From NCBI RefSeq assembly GCF_014805685.1, contig NC_060887.1, positions 17,390,463 through 17,454,462 of the forward strand: a DNA stretch of 64,000 nucleotides. Direction: 5' to 3'. The position numbers were made by a program, and so were the translations under genes. This document shows positions 1-12,175 of this stretch, one piece after another; positions within the stretch are counted from its first letter, which is position 1; the number at the start of each line of letters is the position of its first letter. The notes below the pieces were generated by a model, which was not told where the DNA came from, made no database searches, and saw only the letters and a program-made list of their open reading frames with translations. Origin of the DNA: Silurus meridionalis. Taxonomy: Eukaryota; Chordata; Actinopteri; Siluriformes; Siluridae.

Positions 1-129
1 ATTATTATTATAATACTATATTCAGTAGTATAATAGTATTGTCCAGTATTGTTGAAGCTACAAACTACACATTTTTGCTATGACGGTTTCTTCAGAAAAA
101 AAACAAACAACAAAAAAAAACATATATAG

Positions 130-157
130 TGTGTGTGTGTGTGTGTGTGTGTGTGTT
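130..157. repeat. (GT)n microsatellite
   Basis: Uninterrupted GT dinucleotides, about 14 units. Confidence 0.95.
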
Positions 158-216
158 TACACTCCGCAACGGGCTTGAGGTCACGCTGATGGCCTTCAAT
201 CTGGGAAAGTGCTTTA

Positions 217-410
217 GTCGAGTGCGCGCGCGTGCTGGAGTCGCTGGCCGAAAAGCGCGTGCGCGTTTGAAGGTGTGTAATTGACCTCTGAGGCACGCGC
301 GGAATTTCCAGATGTGTATGAAACCGAAGCTGTCTTCAGCGGCCACTGGAAGGTGGACTATAGGTTAAACACTCATGTACACACTGATTGCTTTTACGAC
401 GGCGCGTCCA
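217..410. promoter_or_regulatory. CpG-rich spike, possible promoter or unmethylated element
   Basis: TCGAGTGCGCGCGCGTGCTG and AAGCGCGTGCGCGTTTG with CACGCGCGG nearby and GACGGCGCG at about 398-407, in a window where CpG is otherwise rare. It follows a GT repeat. No exon could be tied to it. Confidence 0.35.
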
Positions 411-3400
411 GGCCCAATATTAACATAAATAATGTTACATTACTCTTAAGGGAAAATCACCAAAAGAGCTCCAAATGTGTTTAATATAGTCCCATTACCC
501 TCATCGCTTACTTGTCATAATAGCATAATGTAGCGTCTTATAGTGAATATTAGCAGCTGGCCATTTAGTAATTTCCCCAAATATTATTAAGTCTAATAAT
601 ATATGAATATATATTTTTTTCAAAACATATTTACTTAAGAAAAAAAAAAGATGAAACTGGAGTTCATTTCCAGTTGTAAAGGATTTGGCAGATGCACGTT
701 AGAGGCACACGAACGAAGCTTATTTTGAACAGATGTTAGCATTTTCGTGTCACGTGTATAGAACAGATGTTCAGAGGCCGGGGACCGCCTTTGAATTCAT
801 TCCACACGAAAAAAATGAGCTCTGAAACAAAGCGTTTGCTTTCGCTTACGATGAGAAAGACTACTCCGAGTTACTTCGGTTGTCTTCAGGGATTTCATTG
901 TACCGAAGATGAAAGTTTTGGGTTGAAAAGTGCTGCAGATGATCGGTGTGGATGTGCGGAGCTGGAGACAGTCAGAGTGTGGGATGAGCTGCTAAACAGA
1001 AAAAAAACCTCAGGTACTGCTGCAAACAGACTCAATCCTGCTCATCGGTAAGCAAGTATTAGCCTGAGATCCGCAGTATTTTATGCCTGCAAATATTATT
1101 TAATATCAGTAAAATATGTTTTGTATATTTTACAGTATAGGTGTGCTGACTAATGCCTGACTAGAAAGAAAAAAAAAAGAAAGAAAGACAACTATAGTTT
1201 GGGCAGCTTCATATCAGTCTCTTTTCTGGATATTATATATTATATTCTGGCTTATTATCTTTGCCAATGTGGTCTTTGATTACTGTTATGAATACAAATA
1301 AACTGAATAAAGTAATTATATTAATACTAGACTTGGTGGCAGAAAGAAATCTAAATCAATACATTTAATATACAGGAATTGTCTATGATTAAATAAATCA
1401 TTATTCGGTTGAATTATGTTGGGACCCATGTAAGATGTCTTGTTTTTTCCAGTCATTTACTTATAGCTTTTAAAAACTTAATATACTGGATTATCTTTCT
1501 ACTATGTATAATTTTCAACAAAAAAGTATTAAGCATAAATCTGTACGTTCCAAATCTGTTTCAGTGTCAGTTTTTAAATATACTTTACAGATAGACCTTG
1601 TCTTATTTCATTTGTTTAATTACAGTTTTGTAATGCTTCTGCTCAGTTCCTTGTTCTTAAAAGATTCTTGTGCAATGATCATATATTAATATTTTATATT
1701 ATAGCTTTTTATTTGAATTATTATTATGGTGTTTGAATTAAAGGAACACTAAATAATACTTTTTGTGTTTTTGTAAGTCATTCTTAGTGCTTGCTCTTTG
1801 ATAGTTGCCGAACCCTAAAAGATGAAAAGTCTGGGGATATTTGCTGAGTAAAAGAACAGCTGTGAGCCATTTTGTCATTTTGTTATGCCTAGATAATTAA
1901 TAAAATAATTTTGATTATAAACCATTTTTATTAAATAAATCTAATATGATCACGTGTGCTTGCAACACTGAGCATAGAGCCACACTGATAAAATGTATTA
2001 AATGTACAGTTTATGAAGACACAGCAGTGCAATGAAAATGACTTAGGATTGCATAAGAATCACATTAGCCATGTTTAAAAGTCTGAACATTGAACATCAA
2101 AACGAGTCAACAGGCAGTGATTTATGTTGCACAAACATGGCAGTGTGAGTTAGCTATAATGTTAAATCTTATAAATTATATTATGGGATCTCTTATACAC
2201 CACTGGCAGAAGGCTTGTTTAATAACAGATACAATATTTAATACAAAAAAGGCATGCATATGTTGTATTTCAATGTTTATTTCAGTGGGTATCAAGTAAA
2301 CTCGTCTTATTTCTTATTATACGCAACTAGAACAAAAAAAAACAAGACATAAGTGCACAGTCATTAAGTTGGAAAATTTTGAGCCAAAAGGCAGTGCTTA
2401 GTCAGAGCGCTGGTCTGAATCAGAATGTCTGCTGGTACTTTAACATGTCTTAATGTACAGCTATGGTACAGTCATCACTCATGTTACACTTTGGCTTGGT
2501 GGAATAGCTCTGCTGAAGATTGAGGCTAACAGAGTGTCAGAGGTCCTCTTTCATACACGTCCAAAAGAACAAGTGTAAGGAGGTTTGAACGGTGTGTTTG
2601 CTCAGTGCGCTACGCTCGCCACCCAGGCAGCAGACAGCACATGCATCCCTCTGCCTTTGGGGCATACACAATGATGTCACACACAGGAAATGGATGGAGA
2701 GACTTGGCACCTCTTAGGTTTGGCCCAGCATCCACTGGCTCCGTAGCCACGCAGTGAAAATAAACAGGCAATCAGAATGCCGCACAAGAAGTACACAAAG
2801 CCGTTGTGGAGTTTCATGGATCATAAAAGTAGGGTTTTTACATCAAGAGGACTATTTATTTGTGCAGGCTGGTTGTCTGTAAATAACCTTGTGTTTCTCA
2901 AGATTGACTGTCTAAACATAAAGCTGAGATTAAAACAGTTTATATCCCAAGCTACGACCTCAAACCTTCCTGTTATTGTTTAGTCATATGACTGGATACT
3001 TAACTGAGAATAAAAGAGAGAAAATTGGTTGGGAACGAATTATAAAGAATGCATCATTGTGTAGCTAAGAACTGCTGTTATGACTATATGACCAAAAGAT
3101 ATTGTTACACCGTGTACATTATTTTGATTAAAAGTGTAAGTATAATATATTATATAAAAGCATTATGCAGGATGTTAATTATTTATGCACATATAGAACT
3201 GTTGGCAGATTTTGATAAATATGATAAATACAAAAAAGTCACAATAAGCGATATAATTAAACTTTCAAATGTTTTTCTAAAAATAAAACAAATGTGCTCT
3301 TATAGACATTTTACTTTACTAAAATGAGTATGAGCTCGTCAAAGGCAAAAGGTTGTGATAAAAATTCCACTGTGACCAAGACACTGCTTATTTGCAGAAA

Positions 3401-4199
3401 CCTTTTTTATTTTTTCATTCTTTAAAGTATGAAAATTGTATTTTCACAATTTTATTCATCCCTCATTTTATGCTAAATATACAATTAATGACAAAACACT
3501 ATTATATAAAGATAAAGGTTTATTTTAGGTAAGTTCAGACCACATCACCTGCTATACTGTCAAAAACTTTTTTAATGTAGACTCTGGAGTTTTCTTTGCC
3601 GCTCATATATCTTGTGTGAGGACAATATATTCCAGTTCCTGGAAGTTCGAATGTTTTCAAAGATAGTGGTAAATAAAAACATTTTTCTATTAGTGTTATT
3701 TTTATAAGGATAATTAGATTGATCATATACCCATTCCATTTACTAGTATGTGATGATCAGTGGTTTGTCATGTTTTTCTTATGGGATTTTATTGAAAAGA
3801 TTCAAAATATATATTTGATGCAATGCTTTATACGTTGCTCAGTTTCTGTTGAGTTTCTAGGGTGGATTTAATAAGAAACAGCAAGCAAAGACAGTAAGTA
3901 TCACATTATGCGTTTCTGGAATAGCAGGTTTCTTTGCTCTTTTGGCTCAGCATTAAGAGACTTGACTCTATGTCGGTCAGGTTTTTAGTATCTGGGATTA
4001 ATACTTTATTTTATGCATTGCATAACATTGTGTGTGTAATTAAAACATGCAGACAAAGTGGCTCCAATATATTTAGTATTACTAATTCTATTTTAACATC
4101 CTTCTATTTTAAGCAAGCCAGAACTAATTTAATATTTCATGTACAGCCAGACTAATGTTTAGATATACTATATTACAGAGACACTACAGTTACCATTAT

Positions 4200-4560
4200 T
4201 AGCACTCAAAGTACATTTAAAGCTGCTCTAAGTGTGACCAATTTGGTCCAATCACTTTTTTGTTTCAGAATCAGACAGTATACATCTAATGAGCTTACCA
4301 GTTGTATGGCCTGTGCCACTCTCAGTAGCCTGAGGGTAATTAGCCTAATGAGCTTCTCAGCTCCCTCCCAGTGGGGTCGGCCCCACACCGGCCACTAATC
4401 TTCATGCAGTCATTAACCTGGAGCTTACCGGAGCCCCTAAGACAGACCACCTCATACTGCCATGAGGCCAAGATAAGTGACGTGTTGTTCTTGGGCATTA
4501 CAATGATTCTCCTTTTCCTTCCTCTGCATGTCAGCAAGCTTAATCTGCACTAAATAGCTA
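4200..4560. promoter_or_regulatory. Candidate conserved regulatory element
   Basis: Higher complexity and GC than its surroundings, dense in homeodomain-like cores (GGGTAATTAGCCTAATGAG at about 4334, CACTAATC, CATTAACC) and a near-palindrome TGACCAATTTGGTCCAATCA at about 4236. This style is typical of vertebrate developmental enhancers. No conservation could be tested. Confidence 0.35.
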
Positions 4561-7249
4561 AAGAGAGGCATTGTGACAAAAAAAGATTGATATTCTTTTA
4601 AGTGGAATGTCACAAACACAGAATATCATAATGATTCATTTAATATAACACACATAAGCATAATTTGTTGTCTATTTGTACAGTTCACTGTAGATGCTAT
4701 TAGTACATGCTATTAGGTACATTTGGCCATAATTTCATTTTAGACTTATTATTTAGCTTTTACCATAGATTATTGTAACCGCCTTTTTTGCAAGATTGCA
4801 TGACTAAAGTTTTGAAATATTGCTCTAGGTTTTGATTGTGTGTATGTTAAATGTAACCTTTTAAGGATCTAAGATGATGAAAAATAATGGAAAAATTATA
4901 TATATTATAATGATAAATAATTCCAAACTTAACTTCACCCTTTTAACAAAGTTAAAGATGGCTTATGCAGGCACATTAGACATTTTTTTCTGCACATTCA
5001 TCATAGCATTGGTAATACACATGTGCTGGATTGACATTTTCAGGTAGGTCACACAGAGAGTGAATAGAGGATCAATTACTCGTGTCAGATTGGGTCACTA
5101 AGTATGTTAAATGGATGTTAAGTGGATTGTCAGTATCTTGGTTTCAGGCATGCCCCCAGGCCCCAAACCCCAGTCAGCAAATGTCATTGTGTCTTTATTC
5201 AGATTCTGGTGCAAAACCTTAACATTTAACACTGTTCCTGGTCAATATACAGACTATGATAGTGTTAATATTGTAGTTTCTATAATGTTTCTGCTGTCTA
5301 TAATAATGTATAAGTACCAGCTAATCCCAAGAGTTGGTCATATTCTCAGGGCAATTCCATCAGAATTAGAAGGCCAAAATCTTCTTTAATAAATGACATT
5401 GTTGAAGGCCACAAGACGACTGGGGAGCACTTACACAACAAGAGTGTGCTTTTACAATGCCAAAATTATATGATATTTTATTAGTTTATGTAATGAAATG
5501 AAGAAAAAATGTACACTGTACTCTAATCAAGATCTTCAATCAAGTCCATGTTTTTGTAATGAATACACAATTAATTGTAATTTCTATCTACAGTTATGTG
5601 TTTGTAATTCATTTGCATTTTATTATTAATAAACTCCAGAGCAATCATACACTTCACACAACCTGACCACAGCTGTTCATTTGGATTAATGTTAATTAGA
5701 TTACAATTTGATTAGAAGTCACTGGATGTGTTCACAGTGTTTTAGTGTGCTGCTTTGCACATTTGGACTAAGGAAGGAATCAATCATTGTCAACTGCCCT
5801 AACAGTCATCATGCGTTCAACACTGGCATAGAACGTTCAAACTGTCCTCAGACATTAAAGCATAGCAAAGCACATCTGTTCCACAGGTTACACTTTAAGG
5901 ATTGTGACAATAAATCAATATGAAACTGCTATGAAATGTACTTTAGTCTCCAAACACCATAAAGAAGAGCATTTGTGTTGAGGTTTTAGAACGCATTGCA
6001 TGGGAAACAGTTTATTGGAAGACAGAGCCATAATTGATGGGCACGATGGAAGCTTGTCACTGATTGAGGACTTTTCGTTTATTTTTTTACTGATTGCTTT
6101 AGTTCTGCATCAATCTCAAAATGCAGTTTTGGCCAAGTATATGTTCATAGAACCATACAACAGAGGGTTCTGGCAGAGAAATAAACTAAAGAATGCTTTC
6201 TAGATTTAATCTTTTAGTTCTGAGAGTTTACCTGTAGCTCTATAAGACTTTTTTATTAGCATTGCCAGTTGCATAATTTGTATTTTCCATTTTCCTGACA
6301 TATCTTTACATGTTCTGTGTCTTCCTCCAGCATAACTAATAATACAATTCAGTTACACTGTTCCCTTTTTTCTAGAGTATTAACCAATTCAGTTTTATGT
6401 AACCTAACCTATTCCATAACCAGTACTCTGTTGGTTAACTCAGCGCTATATTCTGGGGTGACCATGATGCTGTTTTAGCAGTTCCTGTTTGTGAGTTTAA
6501 TAAGGCCCTGATAGAACTCATAATGCTGTCATGTCCAAACATCTAGTAATCTCTGTAGGACACTATGTTAGACAATCCTGTATCGCTTTCTGTGGAAATG
6601 TGCAGGATGACAACAAACTCTCACTTATGTCTGTGCTAAAACATTGTGTCCCCGGATTGCTGTGTGGTGAACCTGGCTGCTGCTGACCTAGGTACTAAAT
6701 CAAGTTCAAAGCAGAGCTTTGCGTGCTCGTAGGTATAGCGTTACATGTATGCTGTTGGAAAGTGGACAGCTTGCATGGAGTTTGGTCCACCTCTGGTCTC
6801 CCCCTTTGACTCCTCCACACAGCATGAGCTCAGTTTGTGTGACAAGACCTTAGGGCAGGAGGCACTGCATTTCTACTCTCAACTCAATAACATTAATTTG
6901 ATCATGGTGCCATTTTCTTATATCATTTTCATAGTTTTTTATTTTTGTTTGCTTTTTTTTTTCTCACAAAAAACAAATTACCAGAGACTCAGTTGCTTAA
7001 CTTTGAAAAATTTCTTGGCCCAAAAAATAGTCCATTAGCTTATTTAAATTAAATAGTCTAATGTCTTGACCCAGACAGCTTTTATATTCCAACTGCACAT
7101 ACCACATGGCTGATAAGGTAAAAGTATGCAGAGGTCCAGACTGGAGAATGGACACAAGGCGAAACATAACGCTGTTTTAGAGTTCAACTGCCTGGTACTC
7201 TGATCAAGATGATAAGGTAGTCTGATAAACTGGGACACTCACGCAAATT

Positions 7250-7400
7250 GTAGTCTGTGCCACAGCACATAGAGCCCCTAACGCTTTGGTGGAATGGGAA
7301 AGTAATTAGTGCCTCCTGCCCCATGCTACACTACATTAATTCTCGATTGGCTGCAGCTCAGTGCTAACTACCATCCTTGAAGGAGATAACTAAAAAGTGA
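7250..7400. promoter_or_regulatory. Candidate regulatory patch
   Basis: AAGTAATTAGTGCCTCCTGC, ACATTAATTCTCGATTGGCT and GCAGCTCAGTGCTAACTACC within about 130 bp: homeodomain cores beside a TTGGC and a GCAGCTC, in non-repetitive sequence. Weak by itself. Confidence 0.25.
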
Positions 7401-7954
7401 CTAGCAGGGTTCAAGATAGAAATCTGTATCTTCCTCTTAGCATAAACAATTGTCAAAGATAATGAAGTATTCGAGGGCTTCTTTTAATGTTGATAATTGT
7501 CAGGGAGGTTTTCAAATTTGAGCAACAATAATGATGTTAGGTTATCATTCACAGACTCATGTTATATACATGTTACTTAGTAAGGAACATAAAAAAAAAC
7601 ATCACAGAAATGCAAGCTGTGTGGTTCATATGCGACTTGTAGAGCCCCAGTGTATATTATAATCTTTGGAATGGTTATTTCCCAAAGTTATGCAGATGCA
7701 AGCAATTCTGGTTTATCAACATGCCAGTTACATCATGAAAGAGTACTGATTAATTTTTAGGACAGTGCCACATAAAAGTACCATTGAGTTATTTTAGAGT
7801 GTTGAATACTTTTACTTTCAATGTATAAGGAAAACTCAAAATGATCATCAGTCTCCAGGTAAGACAGTTGTGCTTTTCCTGTCTTGACCTTTGACTGAGG
7901 GCCTACAATATGAAAAGGCCCACAGCACATAAAATAGCCACGTTCCTCTGTAGT

Positions 7955-8330
7955 AAAGTCAGCAGTAAAGCTTACTAATTAGAGTTACCATGGTTACTGC
8001 GTCAAACAGCGGCGACGGGCTGAGAACACTTCTGCAACATCAAAAGGCTTCAGATCGACAGACTCCTGCACAGGCTGCACGGGACCTGGTTTGAATTAAG
8101 CGACTTCCACACTCGCCTCACAAATGCATACTCCAGAGGGAAAATAGGGGGGAAAAGAGACTAAGTGAGAAAGGGCCCAGGCTGAACTTTGCTGGATTTC
8201 ATTAGAGTCAATTATCTTATCTGTTTCATTTCAAAGGCTGACCCGTGGGGCGGGCAGCAGTCGGGCAAGCTCACTGGTATGAGAGTCTGCTTCCCGCCAA
8301 CTGGGTCATTACAACACTCAGACTCCCTGC
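7955..8330. promoter_or_regulatory. Candidate regulatory element with RFX X-box
   Basis: GTTACCATGGTTAC at 7984-7997 reads GTAACCATGGTAAC on the minus strand, fitting the RFX X-box GTNRCC-NN-RGYAAC, and a CTAATTAGAG core lies just before it. The following 300 bp is relatively GC-rich and non-repetitive. Confidence 0.35.
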
Positions 8331-9698
8331 CTGAGGTGCTCAAATATTTGTGTGCTTTTGTAAATAATTTTTTTCTTTTTTTTTTACCTTGCCAAAGCAA
8401 ACAAGGTTTGGTTTATGTTCCTTTTCTTTTTCTTGTTTTTTTGGAAAAAAGTATACAATTTCTTCATCTTAACCAATTCCATATGACATTTTAGCTGCAA
8501 TTGTATCTATTTTTAAACATTACAATCGTTCCAAGATTTATTTTGATTTGAGTCTGTCTACTTTAAAATTCTCACTAAGATACAATCAGTTCACCTCTCA
8601 TCTACTTCCTGTCCAGTTTTTTCTTCTAAAATGCATAGGCCAATCTACTTTTATTTTAACACGACTTACACGTTGTAGCGCATAATGTCTCATATTTTAC
8701 TACTATTGCATGAAAGGTGAAATTTGGCAAGCATTCACATATTCCGTTCCTAGAATCTGTCTAGGGCTTCATCTGTAACTTCACTGTGACACAGGGAATG
8801 CTTTGGCAAATTGATATACTGTATTAGATGGCAGTTCAAAGCATCCACCCAGTAATTACATAACCGCTTGCTCATTTAGACTGTGATTTTCCACACACAT
8901 TATTCTTATTCAGTACAAGGACACACATTTCTGTGCGTGGGCCAGTGGGAACGTTTCTTTGTTTATTCAATGGATAAACATTTTAAACAACTGCCTTTAA
9001 AATAATTACATTTATGTGTCTTACAGACCCATAAACAAATACTGATTTAGTGGGCAAAACAGTAACAGAGTCTGCATTATTTAGCTGGTCTCTAATTATA
9101 TATTCCAAGGAAATTATGCAATTATCTATTATAGTCAGGCAAAGATTGTTCTTACAGGCTATGGGAATTCAGTGTATTTACAATGCAAGTCAGTGTACAC
9201 TAATGTACTTTTACTTTGCAACTACGCTGTTCACTGTAAAGTAGCAGGCCAGCTGTCTAAGCAGTATGGGTGCTGTGTGCCTGATCCCACACTGTGGCTC
9301 AGAGAAACACCAACCTAGAAATTACACAGCATGGTCATGCTGTCTAGCGAAGATCATCAAACAGAATGTTAAGCAGGGGCCTCTTCATGAGCCTTGACAG
9401 TGCACCCACTCGTTCTTGATATCGACACCCGGGACTTGCATGGTCCCACAGGCCAATTTGGATAATCAACAATCCAGCAATGCCGTCACACAACCGAAAG
9501 AAGGCTGGACTAATCAGGCAGGAGCTCACTGCTCTGAAATGGAGGTAGCCGGAAAAGACTAGAAGACTTTCCGCTGAAATGGAGAAGCCATCTCATCAGG
9601 GGGCTTCTTTCCCCCCTTGGACGAGGTCATCTTCATCATGGGTGCACCAGGAAATCCACAGGACGGCAAGGTCACCACCAATTGGCCTGCTGTGTGTT

Positions 9699-9712
9699 GT
9701 TGCCATGGTAAA
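9699..9712 (+). promoter_or_regulatory. Near-consensus RFX X-box
   Basis: GTTGCCATGGTAAA differs from the X-box by its last base only. It lies in a GC-richer patch (9600-9730) with CCAATTGGCC nearby at about 9678. Confidence 0.3.
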
Positions 9713-10855
9713 TGTCCCAAGGGCCAATGAAAACAGATGACATGAACAATAATATGAGTTGTAATCACCAGGGTCTTGCCTTCCACATTCCTACTCTTCA
9801 CATCATCTCATCCACCCACCCCTTTTTGTTAAGAAAAAGTATCTTGTAAGTGAAGTTTTGCTCAAATAACCTCAGATAAGTAATGACTGAGAGAACCCCG
9901 GCTTCATTTTACTAATATTCAAAATAGACTAAGTTCTAGGGCAGGCTAGGTTCCACGGTAGATCACTGATTGCAAAATAACACAAACTGAGGACTGGGAT
10001 CTCTCAGACAACTTCACATAAGCAGTCACTGGGAGATTTCAGTCCTCACTTTGTGCCATTGCATAATGGACACTACAGAATGCAACTCGGCATTCATCAT
10101 TAATGACTTATTAACTGCCAACAGTTCAAAACCTCAGTATAGCTATTACAGTGTTCCACAGCTCCTACAAATGAATCATTTTGAGAAAAGATAAATGTCT
10201 TTACTTGTTTAAATAGCACAGTGTGTAATTATTCCAGTTCAACAACAATCAAAAACTAATGTGTTATCTGTTACCATCTGTTACCTTTTTTATGCATTGT
10301 ATCAGACTGAGAAATGTGATTGTCACGAAATGAAAACACAAGTGACAAAGTTAAATTTTCTGAATAAAAAGATTGAACTCTGACCATTTAGTCAAATGCT
10401 CCAATTGCAACCTCCTTCCAACTCTTAGTCAACATTAGGACATATCATCGTTGTTCTGTCTAAACGCTTTTATAGTGCCAAAGTATATTGAATTACTGCA
10501 CAGCTTATAAGCACATTGTTTGGCCCCCTAGAAACTATGTCAGCATTGCACCCCAAAATCTTTTATCACTTGCCAAAAATAATGAGGGTAAATAATTGCA
10601 TCCAGATGTGGCCCATTTTAGATGATAGAGGCCTTCATTTCCTGCCTCTGCTGTCTCAGACAAAGTACTACACCTTAGAAGAAATTGCCACTAACACACC
10701 CTCAAACACTGCCCCTCCCCCCTTGTAAATCAACATTAACTTCCTGTGTTTGCGTATGTGCTCAGTTTGGATTGTATAAACATGTGGTGAGATTATATTT
10801 GTTTTTTTTATATTATAAGGTCTACACTGAGAATTTATTAAAATTTTTGGATAAA

Positions 10856-10860
<5 letters not shown>

Positions 10861-10904
<44 letters not shown>
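10861..10904. repeat. (ATT)n microsatellite
   Basis: About 15 perfect ATT units. Confidence 0.95.
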
Positions 10905-10905
<1 letters not shown>

Positions 10906-11513
10906 TTTATGATCAATTACAATGTCTACATTCCAACAATTAAGGTTTTAACAAGATGAGGCATTATTTAAGGGCTGAAGTGTGATATGTGTTGGGGTGG
11001 GGTGGGCAATAGGCGTGTTTCCTTTGAGCGATTGATTAACCTCTGTGTATTATGTATCTGCTCAAATATTTCAACACTTTCAGGTCTTCCACTTACAAGA
11101 ATTTCAATATTAAGTGAAAGCCGGTGTTTTTGAATAGTTTGCAGTGTCTGGACCTCTGCTTATGTTGTAGTTTTTTCGAAATCTGCACTGACTGAGTAGA
11201 GTTTATAATCTGAGACTGCCAGATTTAATAAGTGATCATGGTTAAAAATCTCATATATTTATATTTGTTTTTTATTGCAATTGAAAAATAGCACATTTGC
11301 ACATGTACTGAATTATTGCAAAAAAAAAAAATCAAACAGAGGAAGCTCCAAGATTGTAATGTGAAATTAAAGCCTGACTTGCATAGTTCTATGGAGTCTT
11401 TATTAAGATTTCCATTGCAATATTATACTGAGCAATGGAAATATGATCTTAAAATAGATCTTAAAACTATGTATTGTGGCAATAGGCAATGCAATCGTCA
11501 TTTTGTGTATTGA

Positions 11514-11557
11514 TTCATGAAATAATGAAATTTCATTAATGAAATTTCATGAATGAA
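11514..11557. repeat. Nested palindromes around ATGAAATTTCAT
   Basis: ATGAAATTTCAT occurs at 11525-11536 and 11539-11550, flanked by ATTCATGAAAT and ATGAATGAAAT, giving an imperfect inverted repeat of about 40 bp. Confidence 0.7.
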
Positions 11558-12084
11558 ATAATTTAAGCACTCAAAACAGGAATAACTTTTAATCAATATT
11601 TTGCTCATGAAATAAAATGCTTTTGAGGCAAACTTTGTCCACAAACGTCTGACAGTGGACTTGCAAATGACTCATTGTGTATTCAATGATTAGTCTCATC
11701 AAAATAAAAGTCCCTGACATTAGCTCAAAGGCTGCGAGGCTTGATGAAGTAGACCCAGAGCTACACTGTTTCATGACTAGTCCCATGGATCATAAAATTT
11801 TAAATCCATAACCAAGCACTAATACTCATTTTGAAAATGGGTGGTCAAATCTCTCTCCCACACATTCATTCTATTTCTGTCTTTTTTCCATTTCATCCTT
11901 GAGTCTTAATGTTGTACTGCATTTAATTCACTTATAACTGTATTTAATTCCGCAGTCAGTCTTTTGCTTTGATCTTCTTGCCTTATTTTTTCCGTTCTCT
12001 CTCCAACTACATCGATTTTCCCTCGGTCTTCTTCCTGTTATGTATTTGTTTTACAGCTTCCTTCTTCTTTATGCAGTGGAGCTG

Positions 12085-12175
12085 AATGAAGCTTAAATTC
12101 CCAGCATTGCATATTAATGGAGGTACGGGAGCGTTCGTCACGCCAAACTGTATCCTTCTCCACCTAAACAAGCAC
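12085..12175. promoter_or_regulatory. Candidate regulatory patch with POU-like site
   Basis: GCATTGCATATTAATGGAGG followed by GAGCGTTCGTCACGCC. TGCATATTAATG is the form POU-homeodomain proteins bind. Confidence 0.2.

Larger units (their letters stand above)
1..4199. other. Non-coding, AT-rich, downstream of hdac9b
   Basis: Apart from a (GT)n run at 130-157 and the CpG-rich spike, this is AT-rich DNA with only short, low-complexity open frames. No gene, RNA or transposon recognised. Confidence 0.6.
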
